64,000 bases of DNA from Lewinellaceae bacterium (GTDB lineage Bacteria > Bacteroidota > Bacteroidia > Chitinophagales > Saprospiraceae). The DNA lies in NCBI GenBank assembly GCA_016710765.1, contig JADJUJ010000004.1, positions 1 to 64,000 of the forward strand, in the 5' to 3' direction. Below are positions 18,579-29,400 of the stretch, one piece after another. The translations under genes were made by a program, and so were the position numbers. The notes under the pieces are model-generated. The model worked only from the letters and a program-made list of their open reading frames with translations. It was not told where the DNA came from and searched no databases. Within the stretch, counting starts at the first letter, position 1. Every line of letters starts with the position of its first letter.

Positions 18579-20195
18579 TTATACCGGACGCGGTCCGGCA
18601 TTTACGATCTCTGGCTTGGCCTGATCGGCGTATTTGGCAAAATTTTCCATGAAGTACTTGGCCAGTAAATTGGCTTTGGCGTCGTACGCGCTTTTGTCGG
18701 CCCAGGTATTGCGTGGGCTTAAAATTTCGTCGGGCACATTCGGGCAGTGGGTTGGCATGGCCACTCCAAAAACCTTATGCGTTTTATACTCCACATCCTT
18801 CAGCTCGCCTCGGAGCGCTGCCGTGATCATGGCACGGGTATAGCCCAATTTGATCCGGCTACCAACGCCGTATGCGCCACCGCTCCAGCCGGTATTAATC
18901 AGCCAAACATTGGATTTGCTTTTGCGCAACTTTCGGCCCAGAAGTTCTGCGTACTTGGCAGGGTGTAAGGGTAGAAATGGCGCGCCAAAACAAGCAGAGA
19001 AGGTGGTTTTCGGATCGGTAATGCCTACTTCCGTACCGGCAACCTTTGCCGTATAGCCACTGATAAAGTGGAACATGGCTTGCTCGGGGGTCAGTTTACT
19101 GATGGGTGGCAACACACCGAAGGCGTCGCAGGTCAGGAAAAAGATGTTCTTGGGAGCACCCGGCGCATTGCTGGGGATACGGGCATTTTCAATGTAGCTG
19201 ATCGGGTAGGAAACCCTGGTATTTTCGGTAATACTCCGATCGGCATAATTCACCTCACGGGTGCCTTCCAGGAAGCTGATGTTTTCCAAAATAGCGCCAT
19301 GGCGGATGGCGCGGAAAATATCGGGTTCTTTTTCTTCGGTCAGGTCGATGGTTTTGGCATAACAGCCCCCTTCAAAGTTGAACACCTCATGCTCACTCCA
19401 GGCGTGCTCATCATCCCCTATCAGCGGACGGTTAGGATCTGCGCTAAGCGTCGTCTTGCCAGTACCAGAAAGACCGAAAAACAGGGCGATATCGCCATTT
19501 TCACCCACATTGGCGGAGCAGTGCATGGGGAGTGTCTCTTTTGCTCTGACAGGCAGAACAAAATTGATCACGCTAAAAATGCCCTTTTTGATTTCTCCTG
19601 TATAGCCGGTTCCGCCAATGAGCAATTGTTTCTTCTTGAAATTGATAATGGCAAAGTTCTCCTGCCGCGTACCATCGGTTTCCGGATCAGCCAGGAATCC
19701 TGGAACACACAGGGCCGTCCACTTCGGATCAAAACTGGCCAATTCCTCCCGGCCTGGGCGAAGAAACATATTGGAGGCAAACTGGTTGCTCCAGGGGTAT
19801 TCCGTGATCACCCGAATGGGTAAACGAAACAATTCGTTGGCGCTGGCGCAAGCAGCAACGTCACGTACATAGACATCCTTTTTCCGCAAATAAGCGACTG
19901 CCTTGCGCCACAACCGATCGAATTTTCGGCTGTCAAAGGGTTTATTGACATTACCCCAGTTCACCTTGTTTTTGGAGATGGAATCCATAACAATGAACCG
20001 ATCCTCCGGAGAACGACCGGTAAACTTACCGGTATGAATAACCAGCGCGCCAGTATCGGCCAGTTGGCCCATGCCCTTGGCAATGGAATGCTCCACCAGT
20101 TCTTCCGGTGTCAGGTTCCAATAGGCAGTTTTGGCGTTTTTGATTCCGTAAAATTCGAGGGAGGCGGCAGGATTTTTAAATCCGACTTCTTGCAT
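18579..20195 (-). CDS. pckA: Phosphoenolpyruvate carboxykinase (ATP)
   Basis: Converts oxaloacetate and ATP to phosphoenolpyruvate, the entry step of gluconeogenesis. 538 residues from MQEVGFKNPAASLEF, close to the E. coli enzyme's length. The frame is open 15 codons further up, but that part has no similarity. Visible motifs are HTGKFTGRSPEDRF, the substrate/metal site MHCSANVGENGD, the kinase P-loop GLSGTGKTTLSADP, and FLTCDAFGVLPP. It is a single gene with its own promoter and terminator. Confidence 0.96.
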   Translation of the reverse strand: MQEVGFKNPAASLEFYGIKNAKTAYWNLTPEELVEHSIAKGMGQLADTGALVIHTGKFTGRSPEDRFIVMDSISKNKVNWGNVNKPFDSRKFDRLWRKAVAYLRKKDVYVRDVAACASANELFRLPIRVITEYPWSNQFASNMFLRPGREELASFDPKWTALCVPGFLADPETDGTRQENFAIINFKKKQLLIGGTGYTGEIKKGIFSVINFVLPVRAKETLPMHCSANVGENGDIALFFGLSGTGKTTLSADPNRPLIGDDEHAWSEHEVFNFEGGCYAKTIDLTEEKEPDIFRAIRHGAILENISFLEGTREVNYADRSITENTRVSYPISYIENARIPSNAPGAPKNIFFLTCDAFGVLPPISKLTPEQAMFHFISGYTAKVAGTEVGITDPKTTFSACFGAPFLPLHPAKYAELLGRKLRKSKSNVWLINTGWSGGAYGVGSRIKLGYTRAMITAALRGELKDVEYKTHKVFGVAMPTHCPNVPDEILSPRNTWADKSAYDAKANLLAKYFMENFAKYADQAKPEIVNAGPRPV

Positions 20196-20278
20196 AAGAA
20201 CGAGCTTTAGATGGTTAGGCGATGACCGATCGGCGGCCAATGGTGATTTCCCCGAGGGGAATATGGTGATTCACGCCC

Positions 20279-20286
20279 CAAAGATA
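20279..20286 (-). promoter_or_regulatory. -7 element upstream of pckA
   Basis: TATCTTTG on the minus strand (plus CAAAGATA), 84 bp before the start codon. No good -33 TTTG is seen at 19-21 bp. The leader between it and the gene contains a short GC hairpin (TCCCCTCGGGGA). Confidence 0.45.
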
Positions 20287-20430
20287 CAATGCCGCCGTGG
20301 TATTTCCCTTTTCAGCCCGGCTATTTAGAATAGATTTAGTTGAGAAACGGTATTAAATTCCGAAAAGCATTCTTTTTCAGATCGAAACCCACACTAAATA
20401 CAAAAACAAACCAGAACAGAGAATAAAATT

Positions 20431-21906
20431 TCAAACTGGCATTTCAAGACTTCGTGCAGCAGCCATAAAAGCACCTGCTTTAATCTGGGTTTCTTTCAGT
20501 TCATTTTCCGGGATGGATTCGTACAGCAACGTCGCCCCTGTGCAAACATTGAGCAAGCCTCCACGGATATGTGCGGTCCGGATGGTGATGGCAGTGTTGA
20601 CATCGCCGTTAAACAACATCCAACCGGTACAACCTCCATAGTATCCCCGTGTATGTTGTTCGATTTGTTCGATATAGCCCATTGCCGCCAACTTAGGCGC
20701 CCCAGTGAGTGTGCCAGCATTGAGGCTTGCAATCAAAGCATCAAACCCTGAATAACGCGCTTCCAATTCTCCGCTCACTTGCGCTACGGTATGGGTAACG
20801 TGGGAATACTTTTCGATGATACGGTATTCATCAATGCGGATTCCAGGTTTGCAAATCCGCGCCAGGTCGTTCCGTCCCAGGTCGATGAGCATATCGAGTT
20901 CTGAATTTTCCTTTGGGCTGTTGAGCAGTTCCATCACCAGGTGATGGTCCTCAATGGGGTTGTCGGAGCGCCGAACACTGCCGGAAATAGGTCTGAGTAC
21001 CGCCCGGCCATCTTCGTAACGCAGCATGAGCTCCGGACTAGCCCCCAGCAGTACCTCGTCGCCAAAATCTACGTAAAACAAATAAGGGCTGGGATTGATG
21101 GCTTTGTAACGCTGGTACAACTGCAGCAAATCGCCCGATATTTCCGCGCTGATTTTCCTGCACAATACAATTTCCAGTAACTCACCCTCATTGCAAAGCC
21201 TGACGCCGGTTTCCACCTGTTGACGAAAGCGCTCATCATCGGGAGTGGTGCGAAATGGCCCAATCACCGGAGCCTTTTCCTGGGTGGTGTCTGCTGCTGC
21301 AGCAAGCCGCTCCAGCAAATCCTGAAGATCCGCCGCTGCCAATGCCTCCCCATCCCGACTCACATACAGGGTGAGGTCGCGGGTAAGGTGATTAAACAAC
21401 AAGATGTTATCGTACAAAAACAGGTGAAAATCGGGCTCTGGCGTCGCTTTTGCACCGGGAATATCTTCAAACAGGTAGACGAACTGATAGGCCAGTGCGC
21501 CATATAGCCCCATGAAGTTCTTATCCTCCGTCTTAAAACCCGCCAGAAGTTTTCGAAGCGGTTGGACAATGTTTTGCCGATCCAGCCTGTCTTCTTCTGC
21601 ACCCGAAAAAGGTAGTTTGGGGATGTGAAAATGCAGAAGTTTGTCCCGCTCGTTTTGCACAAACGCCTTAAAATTTTGGTGCAAAAAATCGAAATAACAC
21701 CTGCCACGTGCATCCAGCAGGCGCACTTCCAAATGATCGTGCTTGCCGATGAATTCCAGACAAGGCTCCAGCCCGATCAACGACATCCGGCTGCTTTTAT
21801 CCGTAGCAGAGGCCGACTCATACAGGCAGGAAGGGCCATTGCCGTGAATTCGACGGTACAAGGGCAAAGCATCGGTATAGGGCAACCGGGAAGTCTGGGT
21901 AAACAT
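20431..21906 (-). CDS. trpE: Anthranilate synthase component I
   Basis: Chorismate-utilising enzyme of 491 residues. The N-terminal domain carries a CLYES element like the LLES tryptophan-feedback motif and GALAYQFVYLFEDIPG. The C-terminal catalytic domain has NPSPYLFYVDF, SPKENSELDMLIDLGRNDLA, EKYSHVTHTVAQVSGEL, LNAGTLTGAPKLAAMGYIE and YGGCTGWM. The residue after PI in PISGS is Ser rather than the Lys typical of PabB, which favours anthranilate over aminodeoxychorismate synthesis. Motif details are closest to enteric-type TrpE. No other trp genes are adjacent, so a different chorismate product is still possible. Confidence 0.75.
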   Translation of the reverse strand: MFTQTSRLPYTDALPLYRRIHGNGPSCLYESASATDKSSRMSLIGLEPCLEFIGKHDHLEVRLLDARGRCYFDFLHQNFKAFVQNERDKLLHFHIPKLPFSGAEEDRLDRQNIVQPLRKLLAGFKTEDKNFMGLYGALAYQFVYLFEDIPGAKATPEPDFHLFLYDNILLFNHLTRDLTLYVSRDGEALAAADLQDLLERLAAAADTTQEKAPVIGPFRTTPDDERFRQQVETGVRLCNEGELLEIVLCRKISAEISGDLLQLYQRYKAINPSPYLFYVDFGDEVLLGASPELMLRYEDGRAVLRPISGSVRRSDNPIEDHHLVMELLNSPKENSELDMLIDLGRNDLARICKPGIRIDEYRIIEKYSHVTHTVAQVSGELEARYSGFDALIASLNAGTLTGAPKLAAMGYIEQIEQHTRGYYGGCTGWMLFNGDVNTAITIRTAHIRGGLLNVCTGATLLYESIPENELKETQIKAGAFMAAARSLEMPV

Positions 21907-22056
21907 GGGAAAACAATTTTTGCACTACTGTAACATTACGATGATACAAATGTAAAACAAATATTATTATGGTGCCAAAGTTTTTCAACTAACCTTTGCG
22001 AAAGGCAAACGGCGCCCTATCCAAAAAAACACATTATTTTAGCAAAAATTTCAACC

Positions 22057-24089
22057 ATGAAGTACCCTGTCATCATTTTGCTACTGCTGACCTCAACCCT
22101 CCGCTCACAGGCGCACACAGAAAACCCCTGGCATATCACGGCCGATAACATCGACCCCAACCATTATTATGGTATAACTGTGGCGAATGGAATGATCGGG
22201 CTGGTTTCCAGTGCGGAGCCAATGAAAGTAAAAGACGTGGTGCTCAATGGCGCCTACGATAACTACCAGCGCGGACGGGTTAGCAATATCCTCAAGGGCT
22301 TCAATTTCGTCAACATGAACCTGGATGTCGACGGAAGGCGCATTGGCCGACGTGATATTTCCAATTACCGCCAAACCTTGGATATGCGGCAGGCGGAACT
22401 TACCACCACCTTTGCTGTGGGCGACAAAATTATGGTCAGCCACAGCGTCATGGCACTCCGGCATCTGCCCTATTGTGCGCTGTCCATCGTTGAAATTAAG
22501 GCGCTAAAAGACGTGACCATCACGCCAGCGAGTGTCATAGAAGCCCCGGACATTCTGCAAGATGTCCGCAACCTATACGCCCAAATCGACCGGCCACACG
22601 TACTTATCCCCCTGCTTACTTCGGTGGGAAAAAGCCCGACCGGCAAATATACCGTAGCAGCCAGTACCAGTTTCATATTTGAAGAACCCCATGGTTCTGA
22701 ACCGGCGCTTATTCACGAAGATTGGGATTACAACATGCACCTGCTTAAGTTTTCCAAAAAACTGAAGGCCGGCGAAACCTACCGCTTTGCAGTAGTGGGT
22801 TCGGTGATCAGTTCTGCACATACCGTTGATGCCCATAATGAGGCCGAACGACTCACCATTTACGCTGCCCTGGAACGCACCGAGCGCTTGCTCAAACGGC
22901 ACCGGGCCGAATGGGATAAACTCTGGGCCTCCAACATTGCCATTGATGGGCCAGTGGCCGACCAGCGCGCTGTAAATTCTGCGATGTACCACCTTTATTC
23001 CTTCGCACGAGAGGGCACTGCGCTGAGCCTTTCGCCCATGGGACTAAGTGGCCTGGGTTACAATGGCCATGTTTTCTGGGACACAGAGCTGTGGATGTAC
23101 CCGCCTTTGCTGGTACTCCACCCGGAAATTGCCCGTTCCTTGCTCGAATTCCGTTACCAATTGTTGGATGCCGCCAAGCAGAATGCTTTCTCGCATGGAT
23201 ACCAGGGCGCCATGTATCCCTGGGAAAGTACCACGACTGGACAGGAGGAAACCCCGGTTTGGGCCCTGACTGGCCCTTTTCAACACCATATAACCGGTTG
23301 TGTTGGCTGGGCAGCCTGGCAATACTATCTGGTAACCAAGGACAAAACCTGGCTTCGCGACCGCGGTTGGCCAATACTGAAGGAAGTAGCCGACTTTTGG
23401 GCCAGCCGTGTGGAGCGCAATGGTCCCGGGCATTATGATATCAACAATGTAATCGGTGCCAATGAGTGGCAGGAGAATATCGACAACAACGCTTTCACCA
23501 ATGGCATGGCCATTACGGTACTCGGTTACGCAACGGAAGCGGCACGTGAAATGGGCCTGGAACCAAATCCCGACTGGGCTCTGGTAGCCGCCAATATTCC
23601 CATACTGAAATTCCCCGACGGTACCACCCGCGAGAACGCGACCTATGATGGCGTAACCATCAAACAAGCCGATGTTAACTTGCTTTCCTATCCTTTAAAA
23701 GTAGTAACGGACCCTGCACAGGTCCGCAAAGACCTTGATTACTATGAGCCCCGCATGGCAAGCGACGGACCGGCCATGGGAAATGCCATTTTATGCGTGC
23801 TCGCCGCAAGGGATGGCAACGCGGCCCGGGCATACGATTTATGGACCAAAAGCTACAAACCCAATGAGGTGCCGCCCTTCGGTGTACTGTCGGAAACTGC
23901 GGGTGGAACCAATCCTTACTTCGCCACCGGCGCAGGGGGCTTTTTGCAGGCTACCATCATGGGTTTCGGGGGACTCGACATCACCCCGGAGGGAATCAGC
24001 CAGCTTAAAACAAAACTTCCCAGGAGTGGAAGCGTCTTACGATTACCCTCGGTGCTGGTGAGCAGAAAAAAGTGTACTCCGTTCAATAG
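22057..24089 (+). CDS. Secreted glycoside hydrolase family 65-like enzyme (3' frameshift)
   Basis: About 677 residues with a Sec signal (MKYPVIILLLLTSTLRSQAH). The central (alpha/alpha)6 barrel has the GH65 fingerprints GYNGHVFWDTELWMYP, IGANEWQENIDNNAFTNGMA (the Glu of NEW matches the general-acid position of the DEYHE motif), and KQADVNLLSYPL. Family members act on alpha-glucosides such as trehalose, maltose or kojibiose, as hydrolases or phosphorylases. An exported form resembles the ATHL1-type hydrolases. Near 24022 a C-run is one base short. In the next frame the protein ends EWKRLTITLGAGEQKKVYSVQ with a stop at 24087-24089, the natural C-terminus. Confidence 0.85.
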
Positions 24090-24119
24090 GAAAAGTAGGC
24101 ACAGGCTCAAAACATGTTT

Positions 24120-24614
24120 TTAGCGCCGCACGACGACCACAATTTCATTCGGGTCTTCCAGGCGGCTCCGTTCCTGGCTACTCAACGCCAGGTCACTAAC
24201 CAGCCGATCGCTGGAAGGTGGCAGTTGTGTGCCAAAGAAAACAATACCAACACCCGCCATTACCAGAAAAAGTATGTTGCCCGACACAAAAAAATAGCCC
24301 ACCAAACACAAGAGCGTGCCACCTTCCACCAGCGCCCAGCGCATGACCCAGGCTGAGCGATAGCCGAGCAATTTAGCCTCAAGGGTTTGGGCCTCTTTTG
24401 CCATAGCAATACGTTTTGGCGCCAACAGTAGGCTTAAGCCAATACAGGAAACCAAAACAACAGGCAGAACAAATTGGAACACATCATCCGGACCAGCCTC
24501 TGGCACAGGTGGAAAAAAGAAATAAAGGACAAGCCCTACCAGTAGTTGTCCGCCCAACAGGGAATAAAACAACACGCTCAGGGATTGCAAAAACTGTTTT
24601 CCGTTCTGTTCCAT
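24120..24614 (-). CDS. Hypothetical membrane protein, four predicted helices
   Basis: 164 residues with four hydrophobic segments (around 15-33, 46-65, 92-108 and 112-128) in two hairpins. A cytoplasmic linker rich in Lys/Glu and a charged C-terminal tail ending VVVVRR complete it. No family is recognised. It is followed at once by the HD-domain gene on the same strand but transcribed after it, 32 bp apart, suggesting a two-gene unit. Confidence 0.65.
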   Translation of the reverse strand: MEQNGKQFLQSLSVLFYSLLGGQLLVGLVLYFFFPPVPEAGPDDVFQFVLPVVLVSCIGLSLLLAPKRIAMAKEAQTLEAKLLGYRSAWVMRWALVEGGTLLCLVGYFFVSGNILFLVMAGVGIVFFGTQLPPSSDRLVSDLALSSQERSRLEDPNEIVVVVRR

Positions 24615-24646
24615 AAAAAGGCAGCTTAGGCAAATTGTAAAGTCGG

Positions 24647-25234
24647 TTAATACTTGGCAATCAATTGCTCCAGTTTTTTCAGGTATACCTGCTTGGCCGG
24701 TTCCCGCAGTGTTTTATTCGTTTGGGTATGGAACTTATGCGCACTCAGGAAGCTTACCTGTAAACGGTTCCAGGCCTGCTCGTCGCTGATCAGATGGTAG
24801 GCTTGCAATTCTTCAAAAAGTGATTCACCGATGGGGTAAAAATCACCCCTTCCCAGATAATCCAGGTCGGCATCACAAATTATCTCCTCTAGGAGATTGC
24901 TGGGCGACTGGGGAATTTTGGTAGCCATGATCATGCCGCATATAACCTCGATATCCGTAGGCGAATAACCATAGGCCGGCAAGGCCTCCCGAACCATCCG
25001 ACAACCCTCCTGTTCATGACCGGCGTGTTGATTTTTAACAAATCCTGCATCGTGAAAGAGCGCAGCAGTTTTCACCCGCGTCACATCTTTGCCACGCACC
25101 CCTTCCGCTGCGCAAAGCTGGGTAGATACCCGCAATACATCCCTGGTATGGTGCAACCCATGGTAGAGCAACTCGGTGGAGAGCTCCTCGCGAAGACGCT
25201 TTATGATGTATTTTTTTACAGCGTTGTATTGCAT
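24647..25234 (-). CDS. HD-domain phosphohydrolase
   Basis: 195 residues from MQYNAVKKYIIKRL. The metal-binding HD pattern is complete: HHTRDV (first His), ALFHDAGF (the HD pair), the HE in AGHEQEG, and ICDADLDYLGR (last Asp). This is the class of small HD hydrolases related to predicted nucleotidyl phosphohydrolases and to the HD part of (p)ppGpp enzymes. The substrate is unknown. It is transcribed ahead of the small membrane protein at 24120. Confidence 0.85.
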   Translation of the reverse strand: MQYNAVKKYIIKRLREELSTELLYHGLHHTRDVLRVSTQLCAAEGVRGKDVTRVKTAALFHDAGFVKNQHAGHEQEGCRMVREALPAYGYSPTDIEVICGMIMATKIPQSPSNLLEEIICDADLDYLGRGDFYPIGESLFEELQAYHLISDEQAWNRLQVSFLSAHKFHTQTNKTLREPAKQVYLKKLEQLIAKY

Positions 25235-25610
25235 AATGGAAGGGCTATCATTCCTTTTGGGAAGAATCAGCGTAAAAATCAATATTTTCTTAAAAATTAA
25301 CCACTGCTGGGCTGAATATTTTATTTATTGTTGCGAATTTGCACACATCTTAGCAGGTTTTCAATCAGTTTGGCTTTGCTTTTGAGTACTAAATTATTGT
25401 TATTCAAAGATTTAAGATTTTTCCGGAACGGCATCTGCAAATAATTGAAATTTCGATTCACAGGAATGTTCAAAATTTCGATTCAATTGAGCTGATGCGA
25501 CAGCTGAAACCCGATTGTGACCTACGTTTAAACCTTCGTCTAATAACTGAAACTTCGAAATTCATTCGAATATTTCATCTTACTTCAACTCAATAAATAT
25601 TTTTAGGATT
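25235..25610. other. AT-rich intergenic region with a repeated 13-mer
   Basis: About 375 bp between divergent genes. The 13-mer AAATTTCGATTCA occurs at 25448-25460 and 25473-25485, 25 bp apart start to start. A related palindromic stretch (TTCGAAATTCATTCGAA) lies at about 25554-25570. These may be binding sites governing the DUF937 gene. No coding sequence was seen. Confidence 0.4.
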
Positions 25611-26231
25611 ATGGATTTTATGCAAATTCTGCAAGGCCAAATGTCTGACGACCTTCTCGAGCAACTTGGCAATCAAATAGGCGCTGACAAACAGCAAACA
25701 GCTACAGCCGCTAATGGTGTTTTTGCCAGTATCCTCGGTGGCTTGGCCAACAATGCCAGCTCTGAAGGCGGTTTGTCGGCATTAAGTGCTGCGCTTGATC
25801 GCGATCACGATGGAAGTATCCTCGACGACGTGCTCGGCATGGTTGGTGGAATGATGCAAGGCCAAGACAATAACCCTTCTGCCAATGGCATGGGTATCCT
25901 GAACCACGTTTTGGGTGGTCAGCAAGAAGCTGTGGCACAGCAGGTTGGTCAAAAATCCGGTCTCGACATGAGCCAGGTAATGAAATTGATGCCCATCCTC
26001 GCTCCTATCGTCATGGGTGTTCTTGGCAAAGCCAAAAAAACGGGCGGACTTGATCTTGGCAACCTCGCCGGCGTATTGATGGGATCGGCTCAAAATGCCG
26101 GCCAACAATCTGGCATGGGTGACATTCTGGGCAATATCCTGGGCAGCGTTATGACCGGCCAGCAACAACCACAAGGCAGCGGCGGTGGTATCCTGGGCAG
26201 TATCCTGGGTGGTATTTTCGGCAAACGCTAA
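25611..26231 (+). CDS. DUF937 domain protein
   Basis: 206 residues, low in aromatic residues and rich in Gly, Gln, Asn and Met. Residues 1-110 have the DUF937 character (LGNQIGADKQQTATAANG, then LNHVLGGQQEAVAQQVGQKSG), related to the YidB fold. The C-terminal half is a Gly/Gln repeat region (GILGSILGGIFGKR at the end). Function is unknown; no signal peptide or membrane helix is seen. It has its own terminator. Confidence 0.85.
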   Translation: MDFMQILQGQMSDDLLEQLGNQIGADKQQTATAANGVFASILGGLANNASSEGGLSALSAALDRDHDGSILDDVLGMVGGMMQGQDNNPSANGMGILNHVLGGQQEAVAQQVGQKSGLDMSQVMKLMPILAPIVMGVLGKAKKTGGLDLGNLAGVLMGSAQNAGQQSGMGDILGNILGSVMTGQQQPQGSGGGILGSILGGIFGKR

Positions 26232-26314
26232 TTGATAGGGTTAAGAGAACGTTTTCTAAACAATAGGTTTACCGTTGTTACAAACATCGCTGAACCTACC
26301 CCATAACATTTTGA

Positions 26315-26353
26315 ATCCCGGATGCTCCGAAAGGCTGTATCCGGGATTTTTTT
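26315..26353 (+). terminator. Terminator of the DUF937 gene
   Basis: A 9-bp stem (ATCCCGGAT with ATCCGGGAT) and a 15-base loop, followed directly by seven T on the plus strand, 84 bp after the stop. Confidence 0.85.
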
Positions 26354-26367
26354 ATGCTTGAATGGTA

Positions 26368-26401
26368 GAAAAAAAAAGAGCCGGCACTTTCGCGCCGGCT
26401 C
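26368..26401 (-). terminator. Terminator of HYR protein 1
   Basis: An 8-bp GC-rich stem (GAGCCGGC with GCCGGCTC, loop 8). On the minus strand it is followed by a run of about ten T. It lies 30 bp after the stop of the 26431 gene. Confidence 0.88.
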
Positions 26402-26430
26402 AGATTCTGCCATGATCTCCTGTTGATGGA

Positions 26431-29400
26431 TTATTGCATCCGAATCATAGTACGTACTGCACTTTCAGAGACGGTCTCCATTTTGTAATAAAGAAGTCCG
26501 GTGCTGTTCAACAGCGAGGATTCTATGGCTATGGTGTTGTATCCTTTACTGAAGGCTCCAGAGGTGGTGTAAAGCACCCGGCCAACTTCATCGTAAATAC
26601 TCAAGGTAGCGTCTGTTGCTTCCGGAAGGTGGAACCCGATCATGGTTTTGTTGATAAAGGGGTTGGGTATATTCTGGTAAAGTTCGAATCCTACACCCAC
26701 CAGCGTTGATGCACCATCGCTTTTGAAGCGGAAAGCAACATCCAGTCGCTCGCGGTCGGCATTGTAGGCTTCCGCTTTGGTTACCTTACTCGAAACACTC
26801 AACATTTGGCTGAGTTGCCCGGCATCTTTGGCAATAAACTTCATTTCGAAGGCAGCCGAACCCTTGCCGTAGAAGGATGTGGTCACCAAATGCTCGTCGT
26901 TGAAGATGCCAAAGTTATCGTAGGCCATGTCGAGTCCCGGTTTGATATCGACCAGATCGAGGTTCGGGAACAGCAGGGTAAACTGGTAGCCCAGTACCGC
27001 TTCCGTAGCCCTGAACATCACCGTAAACTCTTCTCCTTTTTCCACCTTGCGATCATCTACATCAAACAGGAGCGTTCCTGCGGAGCGGTCGTCCGACTGC
27101 ATCATCGTATTCGGGATGGCCGTACCATTGACGTCGCCCACTTTGATGGCTACGAAATCGTCGTCCATTTGGCTGGCAAGGATGCTCGCAACCGTTTTAG
27201 ACTCCGCGAACGGTGTGCTGAACGGATTCAACGGATCAGGGAAGGCAAACGATTTGTCCACAAATCGCCAGGCTTGGTTGTTGTTGGGTAACTCATTGGT
27301 AATACCCAGGATCACCCGGCGCAAGTCGACAATATCCAATGTTCTCATACTTCCGCCCTTGTTGGCATCTGCAGCGATCATTTTATACGGACTGTTAAGC
27401 GGCTCCAATCCCAAAATATGCTGGCTGATCAATACCAGGTCGTATGTGGATACACCGTTTAGCGGGTTATCATCCTTTGACGGTACAACGGTGTAGTTGG
27501 AATACATTGGTACCGCATTGGAGAACAAGAAATCACCATTCGTGCCCGACATTTGGTAGTAGTTAAACAGCGGGCCTGCGGGATCGAATCCCTGAATTTC
27601 CACCTGCCCGTCTTCTACGCCATCGTAATCCTCTGTGATCAGTGCACCTGCCACGCTAACATTCGCTGAAGGGTTGCAGTTGCCTGCATTATCTTGCACA
27701 ATTACATAGGTATCACAGTGATCGGCATTTCCAGCCGCGTCCATGGCCCAAATTTCCACACCCTGCAAGCCCAGATCAGCACAAGTATAGGCTACGGTGG
27801 TGATGGGATCTCCGTTACCATCGACTGGGAATCCGGTACCGGTGCCAAGTTTGCGGATGGAATATACCAACAATGGAGTTGGCGTACAGTTGTCTTCGGC
27901 ATGCTGAACAAACTCTGCCACATTCATACTGATCATTCCAGTTGGCATGATGTTCACGCTAAGCCCGTTGAGACAAGTCACTGATGGTGCAGCGCAATCC
28001 TTCACAACGAAGGTGTACTCACATGCATTCTCGTTGCCACAGCCATCAGCGATAAACCATTTGATCTTGTGTGTCCCGTAAGGCAACTGCGGCACAACAT
28101 AAGCATTGGGCTGTGATGTAGTGTTCCAGCGTACAGCGGCACTCTTGCTGTTGCCGTTAACAAACGTCTCTATGGCAAACCTGTATTTCTGGCTGGCAGC
28201 CACATTGCGCTTGTCAAAGGCCCGCGGCACGCCACCGCTGTAGTTTGGTGTGTTGTAGTTGTTGTAATTCACCGTATTCGCTGGCGGGAAATTCGCGCTG
28301 TTGACCACCGTTTCCATGGTGCCGTCGTTGTCGAGGTCAAGGAAAAGCAGGTAACGGAAATTCACATCTTTACCCGAGCAGGAGTCGGTTCCGGTGATGG
28401 TAATATCTGCCGGTCCTTCACACATATCCTGGCTGTTGATCGCCGGATCGTACCAGTAGTTTTCATTCCAGAGGTTCGGATCATTGTTGGTAATGTCGCA
28501 GAAGGTTACGGTTGAATCCGGGCAATTGTCAAAAACCGGTGCTTCGTTGTCAATGATCTTGATGATCTGCTTGTAGCGGTAACAATTGGTATAAGGGTTC
28601 CAAAAAGTGCTAAAATTGGTTGGAGTAGCATCGTTTGGCGACAGTTTGGCTACCGTAGGCGCCCAAGCTGCCGGCGTTCCTGCTGCGGAGACGATAGGCC
28701 CTGGCAGGTTCGACGGGTGGTTGGAAATCGCGTTGGGGTTCGGGTTAGGAATATCCTGACAACCCAGGTTCGGATCATACGTACACCAGTTGATGATGGT
28801 CCGGGTGCGTTCAATCTTGAAACAGGCATCTGGTACAACTGTAAACACCTGGTCCTGGAACGAAACTGCCAGCAATTCGCAGTCTTCGCCAAAGAAGGTA
28901 GGTTCACCGTAAATACCGGTACCATTACACTCGTTGACAATCATATCATTCGGGAATTTCACATAGAAATCCTGTTCATAGTTCACGACAATTTTCTGGG
29001 TGCACTGGTTGGAGTTACCATGGCAGTCGTATACTTTGAAGTTGCGTGTAATCGTGCCACGGTTACAGGTTGTATCAAAGTTGCTGTAGTTGGTGGTTAC
29101 CGTTGCGGCAGCAGTGTCAATGCAGCAATTGTCGATTGCCTGGCTGTTGCCATATGCCCACAGGGTTGGGTCAAAATTTTCACAGCTGACCGTAACGCTT
29201 GCAGGAGGGATACAAACCGGCTTCAGTCGGTCTTCTACATATACCTGCACCTCGCATTCGTTGGAGTGTTCTTCCTGGTAGGCCAGGTTGACGGCGCCCG
29301 GAGGCACCGGAACATCGTACACCCGCAATATTACGGAGATGGTGTCGCCCACATCTTCGCAGCAAAACTTGACCTGGTCGTAAAAGAAGTTATTCCCCTG

